Part shown: piece by piece, positions 52,333 through 61,804 of the stretch
Layout: the number at the start of each line of letters is the position of its first letter
Numbering within the stretch: the first letter of the stretch is position 1
Assembly: GCF_019443125.1 (NCBI RefSeq)
Contig: NZ_JAHYXK010000006.1
Location: 124,001-188,000 of the forward strand
DNA: 64,000 nt
Direction: 5' to 3'
Source of the DNA: Pontibacter aydingkolensis
Lineage (GTDB): Bacteria; Bacteroidota; Bacteroidia; Cytophagales; Hymenobacteraceae
The notes under the pieces: generated by a model
What the model was told of the DNA's origin: nothing
The model's input: the letters and a program-made list of their open reading frames with translations, nothing else
Database searches by the model: none
Program-made: the position numbers and the translations under genes

Positions 52333-53418
52333 CTAAGCCTTTAGGCCGGACATTTCTCCCCAAACTGCATCTGACGCATACCAAAGTTCTCCATTTTTTA
52401 TGTGCAACGGCGATGCTATGTTGTTGTGGTATAGCTGCCCTGTACCCAAACCCTGAGGCAAGGTAATGTCGTGCTGTGCTGTAAACTGGCTGATGGCATT
52501 TAATCCGATATTCGACTCCAGAGCCGAGGTCATCCACCAGTCTATACTTCGAGCCTCTGCCAGTTTTATCCACCCGGCACTTGCAGCTAAACCGCCAACC
52601 AGGGTAGGTTTAAGAATGATGTACTGGGGTTTTATCTGGTCCAGAAGCTCTTCCTTTTCACTCATTTCCTGCACCCCGATCAGTTCTTCGTCTAAAGCAA
52701 TTGGAACAGGCGTGTAAGCGCACAGTTGAGCCATCTCTTCGGGTTGCCCCTGCTTTATGGGCTGTTCAATAGAGTGGATGTCATATTTTGCCAGGCGTTC
52801 CAGCTTTTTAAAAGCATCCTCAGCCGTAAAAGCACCGTTGGCGTCAACACGAATGGTCAGGCAATCGGCTGGGGTGCGTTCCCGTATACTTTGCAGAATC
52901 TCCAGTTCCTGTCCAAAGTCCAGTCCGCCAATTTTAAGCTTTAGGCAAGTGTATCCTTCTTTCAGTTTGTTAGCGATCTGGTCCCGCATAAAATCACCAT
53001 CTCCCATCCAGATAAGCCCATTGATCGGAATACCTGCCTCGCCCCTGCTAAAACCATTGTTGTAGATAAGGCGCTTGCCTCCGTTTTTAAGATCAAGCAT
53101 CGCAGTTTCCAAGGCAAAGTATAAAGCAGGCCAAACAGATAAATCAAGTTCATCCGGTAAGGGTTTGCCGGCCTCTAAACTTACTTTCTGTGCATTCACA
53201 AGGGCTGCTACCTTCTTTATTTTCTCTTCCAGGTCTGGCCTGTGGTCTATACTTAAACCTGCCAGTGGTGCGCACTCTCCTATGCCAACCACCTCTGGCT
53301 GCGAAGTATCAAAGATGCTGATATAGTTTACTTTATGCTCTCTGATAGCACCACGAGAGGTTCGTGCATCAAACTTAAACTGCAAGGTGTGGGAAGTATA
53401 GGCAAGTTTCAGGCTCAT
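52333..53418 (-). CDS. menC: o-Succinylbenzoate synthase-like enolase superfamily enzyme (MenC)
   Basis: A 361-aa enolase-superfamily enzyme. The catalytic Lys pair is in CLKLKIGG near residue 162; metal ligands are RVDANGAF (Asp), SIEQP (Glu) and IALDEEL (Asp); and a Lys sits in ILKPTLVGG near 268. The end GLGTGQLYHNN is typical of MenC, which makes o-succinylbenzoate for menaquinone. An Ala-Glu epimerase activity cannot be excluded from sequence. No other men gene is beside it. Start is the ATG at 53418. Confidence 0.87.
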   Translation of the reverse strand: MSLKLAYTSHTLQFKFDARTSRGAIREHKVNYISIFDTSQPEVVGIGECAPLAGLSIDHRPDLEEKIKKVAALVNAQKVSLEAGKPLPDELDLSVWPALYFALETAMLDLKNGGKRLIYNNGFSRGEAGIPINGLIWMGDGDFMRDQIANKLKEGYTCLKLKIGGLDFGQELEILQSIRERTPADCLTIRVDANGAFTAEDAFKKLERLAKYDIHSIEQPIKQGQPEEMAQLCAYTPVPIALDEELIGVQEMSEKEELLDQIKPQYIILKPTLVGGLAASAGWIKLAEARSIDWWMTSALESNIGLNAISQFTAQHDITLPQGLGTGQLYHNNIASPLHIKNGELWYASDAVWGEMSGLKA

Positions 53419-53656
53419 AGTTTACGGGAACTCAATTGTATGGCAAGATAAACCAATAACACTAATTATGACGTAGATGGAGTACAAAGTATAAGCATAC
53501 GTGCATCAGGCAGGCATAAGTTTGAGAAGTATAAAACACAGTTGTACCGTTTACATGCGATGTATGATTTGCCGCCAGATTTAAATTTAAATAACCCTCT
53601 GCCAAACAATTTGTTATACTTCATACACAATATTGGCAACCGAAAACAGAGTATCC

Positions 53657-54925
53657 ATGAGTATAGCCATAGCCGCCGCCCCGCAACAGGTACTGCAGCA
53701 ATATAAGCAGATACGAACCCAAACCGAGCACATTTGCCAGCCTCTGGAACCGGAAGACACTGTTGTGCAGCCCATTGTAGATGTGAGTCCGCCTAAGTGG
53801 CACATGGCCCATACCAGCTGGTTTTTCGAGACTTTTCTGCTGAAGCCGCACCTGCCTGGCTACAAAGAGTTTCATCCACAGTATGGCTACTTATTTAACT
53901 CCTACTATAACAGCGTGGGTAGCAGAGTGCAACGCGACCAGCGGGGCACGCTTACCCGTCCGCCGCTACGCGATATTTATACTTTCCGGCAGCACATAGA
54001 CGAGCACATGCAAAAGTTGCTGCAAAGTATAAGCGATGATAAATTGGCAGCGTTGATGCCGGTACTGCAACTTGGTTTGCAACACGAGCAACAGCACCAG
54101 GAACTGCTCATAACCGACATCAAGTATATTCTGAGCACCAACCCGATGCTGCCAACCTATTCTTCACAATCATCTAAACAACCGGTTAAAGCTGCTAAGG
54201 CTAATTACCTGGAAGTGCCCGACGGTGTTTATACCATTGGTTACCAGGGCAACGACTTTTGCTTCGACAATGAATTGGGCGTGCACGAGGTACTGCTGGA
54301 GGACTTTGCCGTAATGAACCGACTGGTGACCAACGGGGAGTACCTGGAATTTATCCAGGATGGCGGTTACCAGGATTTCAGGCACTGGCTCGACGAAGGT
54401 TTGGCCATGGTAAGAAAAGACAACCTGCAGGCACCGCTTTACTGGCTGGAGCAGGAAGGTGAATGGCATCGTTTTACCATGCACGGCCTGCAGAAAGTAG
54501 ATATGAATGAGCCTGTTACGCACATCAGTTTTTACGAAGCCTATGCCTATGCCAACTGGGCCGGAAAACGCTTGCTTACCGAGTTTGAGTGGGAAGCAGC
54601 CTCACAAGTATACCCGCCTGCTACCGGTAACTTTGTAGAGAACAACATTTTAGAGCCTACTGCAGCTGATGCTACCAAAGAAGGCATGCAGCAACTGTAC
54701 GGCGATGCCTGGGAGTGGACCTACAGCGCCTACCATCCTTACCCTGGCTTTACCAAAGCCCCTGGGGCCATTGGCGAGTATAACGGCAAGTTTATGCTTA
54801 ACCAGATGGTGTTGCGCGGTGGCTCCTGTGCTACCCCTGAAAGCCACATCCGTACTACATATCGTAACTTTTTTCACCCTGACAAGCGCTGGCAATACAA
54901 CGGTATCCGGCTTGCATCAAAATAA
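53657..54925 (+). CDS. egtB: Ergothioneine sulfoxide synthase EgtB
   Basis: A 422-aa non-heme iron enzyme that joins trimethylhistidine (hercynine) to a cysteine-type thiol using oxygen. The DinB-like N-terminus contains the iron-binding LQHEQQHQELL near residue 142 (HxxxHxE). The C-terminal formylglycine-generating-enzyme-like domain includes ISFYEAYAYANWAGKRL near 290 and the closing WQYNGIRLA. I choose the ATG at 53657; an in-frame TTG at 53633 would add eight residues. egtD follows after 4 bp, so the two are one operon. Confidence 0.9.
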   Translation: MSIAIAAAPQQVLQQYKQIRTQTEHICQPLEPEDTVVQPIVDVSPPKWHMAHTSWFFETFLLKPHLPGYKEFHPQYGYLFNSYYNSVGSRVQRDQRGTLTRPPLRDIYTFRQHIDEHMQKLLQSISDDKLAALMPVLQLGLQHEQQHQELLITDIKYILSTNPMLPTYSSQSSKQPVKAAKANYLEVPDGVYTIGYQGNDFCFDNELGVHEVLLEDFAVMNRLVTNGEYLEFIQDGGYQDFRHWLDEGLAMVRKDNLQAPLYWLEQEGEWHRFTMHGLQKVDMNEPVTHISFYEAYAYANWAGKRLLTEFEWEAASQVYPPATGNFVENNILEPTAADATKEGMQQLYGDAWEWTYSAYHPYPGFTKAPGAIGEYNGKFMLNQMVLRGGSCATPESHIRTTYRNFFHPDKRWQYNGIRLASK

Positions 54926-54929
54926 AATA

Positions 54930-55937
54930 ATGGAACAAGACGCTACCCTGGCACACATGATAGACCTGAGCCGCAAAAAAGACGGCACAAACGATACCGC
55001 CGCATTTGCCAAAGATGTGGATAAAGGCCTTAGCCTTAAACAGAAAGACCTGCCCTCCCGCTACTTTTACGATGGCAAAGGCAGCCAGCTCTTTCAGCAG
55101 ATAATGAGTTTGCCCGAATACTACCTGACAAGAGCAGAGCACGAAGTTTTTACCTCCAACAAAGAAGCTATCAGCACACGGTTTGCCGGTGAGGGTTTTT
55201 TTCACTTGATAGATCTGGGTGCCGGAGATGCATTAAAAACAAAGATCCTGTTAGGCGAACTGGCACAGCAGCAGGCAGACTTCGATTATGTGCCGGTAGA
55301 TATCTCCGGAGACGCCATGCAGCAACTGACGCAAAGCCTTCGCAGCGAATTGCCTGATGTAGATGTGCAGGCCGTTGTGGGTGAGTATTTTAAAGCCCTG
55401 GAATGGCTGCAGCAAAATAAATCGGAGCGTAAGGTAGTGCTTTTCCTTGGTTCTAACATCGGCAACTTCGAGAAAAAGGATAGTATAGAATTTCTGAGAA
55501 GCATACGCAGTTACCTCAGCCCCGGCGACAGGTTGTTGATGGGTATTGATCTACGCAAAAATCCGGATGTTATACTGCAAGCATACGACGATACTGCAGG
55601 GGTCACAGCTGCGTTTAACCTGAACCTGCTGCACCGCATAAACCGGGAACTGGGAGGTGAGTTCAAGGTGGAGCAATTCCGCCACTACGCCATGTATAAC
55701 CCACTGGAGGGCGTCATGCGCAGCTTCCTTATCAGCTTACAAGAGCAGGATGTATATATCCGGGCATTGGACAAGACCTATCATTTTGAAGCCTGGGAAG
55801 CACTCCATACCGAAAACTCACACAAGTACTCTTTAGAACAGATAGAAGAACTGGGCAAACTCTGCGGCTTTGCTGTAGAAACTGTATACTACGACAGTGA
55901 AAAAAGATTTGCCGATGTGCTGTTCACAGTTTCATAG
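54930..55937 (+). CDS. egtD: Histidine N-alpha-methyltransferase EgtD
   Basis: A 335-aa SAM-dependent enzyme that trimethylates histidine to hercynine, the first step of ergothioneine synthesis. SRYFYDGKGSQLFQQIMSLP near residues 41-60 is the family start, LIDLGAGDALKTKILL near 92 is the SAM-binding loop, and FLGSNIGNF near 170 and RLLMGIDLRKNP near 200 follow. The ATG at 54930 is 4 bp after egtB; a longer ORF in the same frame from 54669 reads through egtB in another frame and is not the real start. EgtA, EgtC and a dedicated EgtE are not found here. Confidence 0.92.
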   Translation: MEQDATLAHMIDLSRKKDGTNDTAAFAKDVDKGLSLKQKDLPSRYFYDGKGSQLFQQIMSLPEYYLTRAEHEVFTSNKEAISTRFAGEGFFHLIDLGAGDALKTKILLGELAQQQADFDYVPVDISGDAMQQLTQSLRSELPDVDVQAVVGEYFKALEWLQQNKSERKVVLFLGSNIGNFEKKDSIEFLRSIRSYLSPGDRLLMGIDLRKNPDVILQAYDDTAGVTAAFNLNLLHRINRELGGEFKVEQFRHYAMYNPLEGVMRSFLISLQEQDVYIRALDKTYHFEAWEALHTENSHKYSLEQIEELGKLCGFAVETVYYDSEKRFADVLFTVS

Positions 55938-55973
55938 ATTGCCGGATACACTTTAAAGTTTATACTTGTATAC

Positions 55974-57131
55974 TTGCAGGTAGAAGATCAAACCTGTTTA
56001 TACTTACCGATGCCCTACATGGAGCCAATTACGCTTGCCTCTGGTGCCAGTTATTTTGCCAGCCCTATTATGGCTACCGAAGCCGCCGTTAATGCCCTGC
56101 GAGCCGGAGAAACGTTTTACGGCCCAACAGAAGGCACGCCAGCCTTACGGCAAGCTATATGCGACAAGTATAAACAGCAGGGACAGGATGTACAGCCGGA
56201 ACAGGTTTTGATTACACCAGGTAGTAAGCAGGCGCTGTTTAACTTGTTCTCGGTGCTGCTGCGCCAGGGCGATGAGGTTGTCATCCCCATGCCTTCTTGG
56301 TTCGGGTTTCATGAACTGATGAAGTATAGCTGCGGCACGCTGGTACCCCTGCAAACAAAACCGGAGAACGCCTACCAGCTAACGCCGGAAATGCTGCGCC
56401 AGTCGCTTAACGAAAACAGCCGTATACTTTTACTGACAAACCCTGGCAACCCTACTGGTAAGATCTACACAAAAGAGGAACTGGAGGCGCTGCTACAGGT
56501 TACAAACCAGTATCCGAACCTATACATTATTTCTGATGAGATTTACGACCATATTACTTACGGCCAGCCTTTTACTTCTCTCCTTTCCTGCGTGGGGGCA
56601 GAAAAAGAAAACATCATCTTAGTAAATGGTTTCTCCAAGTCGTTTGCCATGTCCGGTTGGCGCATCGGGTATATACTTGGCCCGGAAGAACTTATCAAAA
56701 AATGCATAAATTTCCAGGGCAGCACCATGTCGGGTATAAGTGTATTTGTACAAGAGGCAGCAGAGGCTACCATGCAACAGCGTGACGAAGCACTGGAACT
56801 TATGCAAACTATACTTGCCCAAAACCGACAGCTAATGGCCGATACCCTCGATGCCATACCTGGGGTAAACTATTACCTACCAGACGGCGCCTATTACTTT
56901 TTCCCTGATCTCAGCGCCTACCTGAACAGGAAAACACTACAGGGTAACACATTGGCAACCAGCACCGATCTCGCAAACCACTTGCAGCAAAACTATAACC
57001 TGGCCATTGCCCCCGGCGAAAATTTCGGAGCCCCCGGCTATGCACGACTTTCATTTGCTGTAGAACCAGAAAAGCTACAGGAGGCCCTCAAGAGGTTGCA
57101 AAAGGCACTGGCAGAGTTTAAGAAAGCATAA
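55974..57131 (+). CDS. PLP-dependent aminotransferase linked to egtBD
   Basis: A fold-type I enzyme of up to 385 aa. GETFYGPTEGTPALRQA near residue 45, TNPGNPTGKIY near 154, YIISDEIYDHITYG near 186 and VNGFSKSFAMSGWRIGYI near 217 (PLP Lys in SK) are standard. The N-terminus is short and has no good ATG: TTG at 55974 or ATG at 56010 are candidates. The frame is the same as egtD, separated only by its TAG and about 12 codons. As the third gene of the egt operon it could supply the PLP C-S lyase step, EgtE, or simply recycle an amino acid. This role is inference. Confidence 0.8.
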   Translation: MQVEDQTCLYLPMPYMEPITLASGASYFASPIMATEAAVNALRAGETFYGPTEGTPALRQAICDKYKQQGQDVQPEQVLITPGSKQALFNLFSVLLRQGDEVVIPMPSWFGFHELMKYSCGTLVPLQTKPENAYQLTPEMLRQSLNENSRILLLTNPGNPTGKIYTKEELEALLQVTNQYPNLYIISDEIYDHITYGQPFTSLLSCVGAEKENIILVNGFSKSFAMSGWRIGYILGPEELIKKCINFQGSTMSGISVFVQEAAEATMQQRDEALELMQTILAQNRQLMADTLDAIPGVNYYLPDGAYYFFPDLSAYLNRKTLQGNTLATSTDLANHLQQNYNLAIAPGENFGAPGYARLSFAVEPEKLQEALKRLQKALAEFKKA

Positions 57132-57180
57132 CCTAAGAGTATATTATACTTTACTAACTGTCATTTTATTGATATCCGCA

Positions 57181-57404
57181 GCGCTATATCCAACCACCCC
57201 TGGCCCCTCCTTGTCTAAGGCGAGGAATCTGATATTACTTTAGCAAAAGTATAAACTCTGTTGCTAAAGCCTAACCTCCCTTCTACCAAGATCCTCAACA
57301 GGATGACAAAATAGAGAAAACTGCTACTACTGTGATGGCAGATGAAACAGTAAGTAAAACTCCCCGCCTTAGACAAGGAGGGGCCAGGGGTGGTTGGATA
57401 GCGC
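57181..57404. repeat. Palindromic intergenic element, copy B of family 1
   Basis: The left arm 57181-57224 (with CAACCACCCCTGGCCCCTCC and TTGTCTAAGGCGAGGA) pairs with the right arm 57361-57404, which is its complement apart from a 2-bp AT insertion and one mismatch. The centre contains one AAAGTATAA copy. Both copies share the CTCCTTGTCTAAGGCG core and begin after a stop codon (50 bp here). Intact arms suggest a more recent or better conserved copy than 17149-17393. Confidence 0.8.
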
Positions 57405-57504
57405 TTCGGAGAAAACAGACGAATATAACGTACAAGTACAGTTTTGCGCCCTCCACACATCCCCTAGTCCTAAAAATCCTGGTCCGTATCCGGAATAAAA
57501 GCGC

Positions 57505-57512
57505 TAATTTTG
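57505..57512 (+). promoter_or_regulatory. -7 element of the MATE gene
   Basis: TAATTTTG matches TAnnTTTG exactly, 21 bp before the ATG at 57533. Confidence 0.6.
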
Positions 57513-57532
57513 CAGCTTCTTAAGCTATTGCC

Positions 57533-58882
57533 ATGAATACCGCAGAATACAAAGAGCACTTCTCCAAAAACTTCACCCTGGCTTTCCCGGTGGTGCTTAG
57601 CCAGTTAGGGCATATCATGGTGAGCGTATTCGACAGCTTAATGGTTGGCCAGATCGGTACTTTGCCACTTGCAGCTGCATCGCTGGGCAACAGTATCTTT
57701 ATGATCACACTGGTGTTTGGGCTTGGAGTTTCCTATAGTATAACGCCGCTGATAGCCGCTGCCGATGGCCGGAAAAACTATACCCGTATTTCGCTTTTGC
57801 TGCTAAACGGACTGGTGTCCAATGTTTTGCTAGGCATACTCTTATTTATCGCCGGCTACTTTTTATCGCCTTACATTACCTATTTAGATCAACCGGAAGA
57901 AGTAGTAAGGCTTGCCATTCCATACATCAATATCCTCTTCCTGTCTATGGTGCCGCTTATGATTTTCCAGGCGTTTAGGCAGTTTGCAGAAGGACTTTCG
58001 CTCACGAAGCAGGCTATGTACATTACGTTAGTGGCTAACACGCTAAACATCGTACTTAACTATATCCTGATCTACGGTAAGCTGGGTATTGAACCAATGG
58101 GGCTGGTAGGTGCCGGCTGGGCTACGCTTATATCGAGGGTAGTAATGGCGCTGATGATGGCAGGTTACATACTTTTTGCGAAGCGTTTTGAGATATTCCG
58201 TCACTTTTTACGCCTGCGGCATTTCTCGTTTTTGCATGTATACCGCATTTTTAAGCTGGGCTTGCCAATTTCGGGCCAGATGATCTTTGAAATGGGTGCC
58301 TTCAGCTTCTCTGCCATCATGATCGGCTGGCTGGGGGCCAAGCAGCTGGCAGCACACCAGATAGCCATAAACGTGGCCTCTGTAACCTACATGATGGCAA
58401 GCGGCATTGCCGCAGCGGCTACCATTCGCGTGGGTAACCAGAAAGGACTTGGCAACTTCAGAGGGATGCGCGTAGCCGGTCTCAGCAGCTTTGCCATGGG
58501 TGCGCTCTTTATGCTGGCAAGCGGACTGCTCATGATAGCCGGTAACCAACTGATTCCGATGCTGTACATCGACGATGTGGAAGTAATCGAGTTAGCCTCT
58601 ACCCTACTTATTATTGCGGCGCTGTTCCAGATATCGGATGGCGTGCAGGTTGTGGGTTTAGGTGCCTTGCGCGGCTTGGAGGATGTACGCATTCCCAGCC
58701 TAATCTCGCTGCTGGCTTATTGGGTTATTGGTTTGCCTGTGGGTTACCTGCTTTGCTTTAAATTAGGCTTCGGGGTTAACGGCGTCTGGATGGGCTTACT
58801 TGTCGGTTTATCGGTGGCTGCCATACTCTTATTCGTTCGTTTTAAGGCACTTAGCAATCAGTATCGAAAAATTGCATTATAA
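57533..58882 (+). CDS. MATE family efflux transporter
   Basis: A 449-aa protein with about twelve membrane helices. The MATE pattern is seen at FPVVLSQLGHIMVSVFDSLM near residue 15, QFAEGLSLTKQAMYITLVAN near 148 and PISGQMIFEMGAFSFSAIM near 240. Such proteins export cationic drugs or other small molecules in exchange for Na+ or H+. It has its own -7 element and follows copy B of the repeat family. The gene has no AAGTATA copy in 1.35 kb. Confidence 0.92.
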   Translation: MNTAEYKEHFSKNFTLAFPVVLSQLGHIMVSVFDSLMVGQIGTLPLAAASLGNSIFMITLVFGLGVSYSITPLIAAADGRKNYTRISLLLLNGLVSNVLLGILLFIAGYFLSPYITYLDQPEEVVRLAIPYINILFLSMVPLMIFQAFRQFAEGLSLTKQAMYITLVANTLNIVLNYILIYGKLGIEPMGLVGAGWATLISRVVMALMMAGYILFAKRFEIFRHFLRLRHFSFLHVYRIFKLGLPISGQMIFEMGAFSFSAIMIGWLGAKQLAAHQIAINVASVTYMMASGIAAAATIRVGNQKGLGNFRGMRVAGLSSFAMGALFMLASGLLMIAGNQLIPMLYIDDVEVIELASTLLIIAALFQISDGVQVVGLGALRGLEDVRIPSLISLLAYWVIGLPVGYLLCFKLGFGVNGVWMGLLVGLSVAAILLFVRFKALSNQYRKIAL

Positions 58883-58951
58883 CATGGCACTAAAAGTTTA
58901 AAGGCTGCGTTGCGCTTTTATAACTGATTAAACTTTTTAGCCGAAGTTAAC

Positions 58952-59539
58952 ATGCTTATTGCCTCCTTACTCTTGTCGCTATGGGCGGGCATTATTTCGC
59001 CTGCCCTGGCCACAGCCCGTGCAACTGCGCCACTTGCAAATAATTCGCCTGCTAAAACAGCAGAAGCAAAAACTGTAGAAAAATTAACCTGGTCAGACTC
59101 GCGCAGGCTTACCTGGGATGATTTTAAAGGCGCTCCTGAAACCGGGAACCCGCACCATGCATTAACTGCCGCCAACCTAGCCGTTGATGCTAAATGCACC
59201 AGCAATGCGTTTTCTTATGATGTAAAATGCGTTTTCCTGCCAGAGGAGTCATGGTCTAAGAACAAAAAATCTGCCTCGCTTTTAAAGCATGAGCAATTGC
59301 ATTTTGACCTGACAGAAGTGCACGCACGGCAGCTACGCAAAAAGCTAAAAGAGCTGGGCAGTAGCTGCAGCAACTTAAAAGGAAACCTGAGCACAACCGT
59401 TAGCACTGCTTTTAAAGATTGGAAAGCCGAGCAGGACCTTTTCGATAAATCGTGCAGCCACGGATTAAATAAGCAGGAAGAAGCTGCCTGGGCAGAGAAT
59501 ATCAATCAACGCCTGAACGAACTGCAGGCTTACAGATAA
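58952..59539 (+). CDS. DUF922 family secreted putative Zn-protease
   Basis: A 195-aa exported protein; the signal peptide spans about residues 1-21. The DUF922 domain has LTWDDFKGAPETGNPHHALT near residue 53 and LLKHEQLHFDLTEVHARQL near 110, where HEQLH gives an HExxH zinc site, with Glu and His following. Two Cys pairs may form disulfides. A secreted protease role is predicted for the family but not shown. It lies 69 bp after the MATE gene and ends at a strong terminator. Confidence 0.82.
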   Translation: MLIASLLLSLWAGIISPALATARATAPLANNSPAKTAEAKTVEKLTWSDSRRLTWDDFKGAPETGNPHHALTAANLAVDAKCTSNAFSYDVKCVFLPEESWSKNKKSASLLKHEQLHFDLTEVHARQLRKKLKELGSSCSNLKGNLSTTVSTAFKDWKAEQDLFDKSCSHGLNKQEEAAWAENINQRLNELQAYR

Positions 59540-59548
59540 GGTGTAAGA

Positions 59549-59590
59549 ACAAGAGAGCCGGCTATTGTAAAGTATAGCCGGCTCTCTTGT
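59549..59590. terminator. Strong bidirectional terminator
   Basis: A 17-bp perfect stem: 59549-59565 (with GAGAGCCGGCTAT) pairs with 59574-59590. The loop is TGTAAAGT, so the motif AAAGTATA spans the loop and right arm. It lies between convergent genes. Confidence 0.9.
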
Positions 59591-59621
59591 TTACTGTATC
59601 TTATACTTGTTGATAGCTAGT

Positions 59622-61151
59622 CTATGCCTTGTCCAGATTTTTAGATGCAGGCCCGGTAATAACTCTCCCGTATGGGTCGAAGCGTGAGCCGTGACATGGG
59701 CAATCCCATGACTTCTCTACATTATTCCAGTTCACGATGCAGCCCAGATGTGTACAAACGGCCGAGCATTCGTGTCTAACGCCATCGGCATCGCAATAAA
59801 CTGCCACCTTGGTAGTGCCTTTGCGCATCAGCCTTCCGGTGCCTGGCATCACCTGAGACGGATCGTCTACCTCGCCTGGGGTAACATAGTCTTTCATCTG
59901 GGCCGCCACATTCAGGTTCTCCTTTAAGAACTCGCCTGCAGATTTTAGGCTTATCCTGGCAGGGTCGTATATCTTTTCCCACTCATTTTTGCGTCCCATG
60001 ATCAGGTCTGTGAGCAGCATACCGGCAATGGTGCCATGGGTCATGCCGTGGCCTGAGTCGCCGGTGGCAATGTAAACGTTATTGGCATCTCCCGGATTGC
60101 GGCCGATAAATGCTAGTCTGTCTACAGGTTCGTACACCTGCCCTGACCATCTATACTCTACTTCCTGCGCCATCGGGAATTTAAGCCTTGCCCAACGCTC
60201 CAGGGCATAAAATCGTTTGTCCGGGTGTGCATCCTGACCAGTTTTATGGTCTTCGCCACCTATAATCAGCAAATCTGTGGATGCGCCTCTGTCTTCTGCC
60301 GGCTGTAGCCTGATGTAATGGTAAGGATCATCCATGTCCCAGAACAGGGCATCCGGAACCTCCCCCTTCGGCACAGCCAGACCAATGGCGTACGTACGAT
60401 ACGGCGCCTGCTTGGTGTGCATGGTAACCCAGTCGTTTACCGGCGTATTGGTAGCTACAACCAGGTGGTTTGATGCTACAGTGTGTCCACTTTCCGCTGT
60501 TACAACTGCTACAGTTCCCGATTTAAAATCAACGGCTTTTGTATCGGTATAAACCTGTCCGCCTTTGTCGATAAACGCTTTCAGCAAACCAGCAATGTAC
60601 TTCATCACATGAAAGCGCCCTTGATTTGGAAACTGAAGGCACGGCAAAGCAGTAAGCGATGCAACAGGGCACTCCTTGCGCATCACCACATCGCGCCAGC
60701 CAATCTGCTGCACGGCCTCCAGTTCCTTCATTAATTCTTCTTCCTGATCCCGGTTATTGGCAAACAGGTAACCATTTATCTTTTTAAAATCACAGTCTAT
60801 ACTTTCTTCCTTAGCAATCTCCTCTATCTTATCAATCGCGCGGCCATGGCTTACACAGGCCAGGCGGGCCCCATCTTTTCCAAAAAGATTTATAAGATTA
60901 GGAAAACCGTCGTCCAGGGCGTTGGAAAGATGTGCAGTGGTACGGCCTGTTTCGCCGCCGCCAATGGTTTTGGCTTCGAGCAGCACAACGCGCTTGCCCT
61001 CTTTAGCCAAAAGGTAAGCAGTAGTGAGACCTGCTATTCCGCCTCCAACTACACACACATCACAAGTTACATTATCCTTTAATTTTTGGGTGTCTGTATA
61101 CGACACACCCTTTACCCAGAAAGGTACGCTAGCTCCAGATTGGTTTTCCAT
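59622..61151 (-). CDS. FAD-dependent oxidoreductase fused to a Rieske 2Fe-2S domain
   Basis: A 509-aa fusion. The N-terminal DAO-type FAD domain shows [19 protein letters not shown] near residue 31 (GxGxxG dinucleotide fold), [20 protein letters not shown] and the late [16 protein letters not shown]. The C-terminal Rieske domain (about 420-509) has [10 protein letters not shown] and CPCHGSRFD, giving the two Cys and two His cluster ligands. Homologues are often annotated as Gly/D-amino-acid oxidase-like; the substrate is unknown. I start at the ATG at 61151; upstream in-frame codons to 61247 lack support. It is convergent with the DUF922 gene. Confidence 0.88.
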   Translation of the reverse strand: MENQSGASVPFWVKGVSYTDTQKLKDNVTCDVCVVGGGIAGLTTAYLLAKEGKRVVLLEAKTIGGGETGRTTAHLSNALDDGFPNLINLFGKDGARLACVSHGRAIDKIEEIAKEESIDCDFKKINGYLFANNRDQEEELMKELEAVQQIGWRDVVMRKECPVASLTALPCLQFPNQGRFHVMKYIAGLLKAFIDKGGQVYTDTKAVDFKSGTVAVVTAESGHTVASNHLVVATNTPVNDWVTMHTKQAPYRTYAIGLAVPKGEVPDALFWDMDDPYHYIRLQPAEDRGASTDLLIIGGEDHKTGQDAHPDKRFYALERWARLKFPMAQEVEYRWSGQVYEPVDRLAFIGRNPGDANNVYIATGDSGHGMTHGTIAGMLLTDLIMGRKNEWEKIYDPARISLKSAGEFLKENLNVAAQMKDYVTPGEVDDPSQVMPGTGRLMRKGTTKVAVYCDADGVRHECSAVCTHLGCIVNWNNVEKSWDCPCHGSRFDPYGRVITGPASKNLDKA

Positions 61152-61457
61152 AGTATAAAGTTTAGAACAAGACAGGCCTCTGTAAGTAAGTAGTTGCCTG
61201 TTGCATTGCATTACGGCGTGCTTTCCCTTAAGTTTCTGAACATGCATTATCCGGTCATTCGGGATACTTATTGCAGCAGAGCAGCATGACTGAAAGTGTT
61301 ATACCTTCCGGCAGCCCATTTTGTCAAGCTTTTATTTTGATCTTAGTGGTTGTAGTTTTATACTTGGTTACCGGTAGGCTGCAATTATCAAATAATTTAG
61401 CTGCAGTTGCCAAGCATACCTAAACTAAACTATAATATGCATGCACCATCTGAGGCC
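61152..61457. other. Divergent intergenic region
   Basis: A 306-bp gap between the Rieske-FAD gene and csaA. It contains a TTATACTT motif copy at 61356. I see no exact -7 element, RNA gene or hairpin. Confidence 0.45.
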
Positions 61458-61793
61458 ATGGAAACCATAACATGGCAACACTTTGAGCAAACCGATATAA
61501 GAGTAGGGACTATATTAGCAGCCGAGGATTTTCCGGAGGCAAGAAAGCCTGCATTCAAACTTACTGTAGACTTGGGGCCGTTAGGTATAAAGAAGTCCAG
61601 TGCGCAGATTACCAGGCATTATACCAAAGAGGAACTGCCAGGCATGCAGGTGCTCTGCGTCACAAATCTTGGCAAAAAGCAGATAGGCAGGTATATGTCG
61701 GAAGTACTGGTAACCGGCTTTGCCGATGAGAACGGGGATATTATACTTGCCCAGCCAGCTGGCAGGGTTCCGAACGGAAGTAAACTGATGTAG
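61458..61793 (+). CDS. csaA: CsaA-like tRNA-binding domain protein
   Basis: A 111-aa OB-fold protein. TWQHFEQTDIRVGTILAAED at the start and PGMQVLCVTNLGKKQIGRY near residue 74 match the CsaA/YgjH tRNA-binding domain. The ending PAGRVPNGSKLM is also standard. CsaA is linked to protein export chaperone activity in Bacillus, and the fold binds tRNA. The ATG at 61458 gives the family's usual length; ATG at 61437 and TTG at 61407 are alternatives. Confidence 0.87.
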   Translation: METITWQHFEQTDIRVGTILAAEDFPEARKPAFKLTVDLGPLGIKKSSAQITRHYTKEELPGMQVLCVTNLGKKQIGRYMSEVLVTGFADENGDIILAQPAGRVPNGSKLM

Positions 61794-61804
61794 TGGAATA
61801 AAAC

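Noticed and set aside
54669-54929. N-terminal extension of the EgtD reading frame
   Set aside because: This part is an alternate frame of egtB with Pro/Thr/Leu-rich shadow sequence; EgtD homologues start near 54930.
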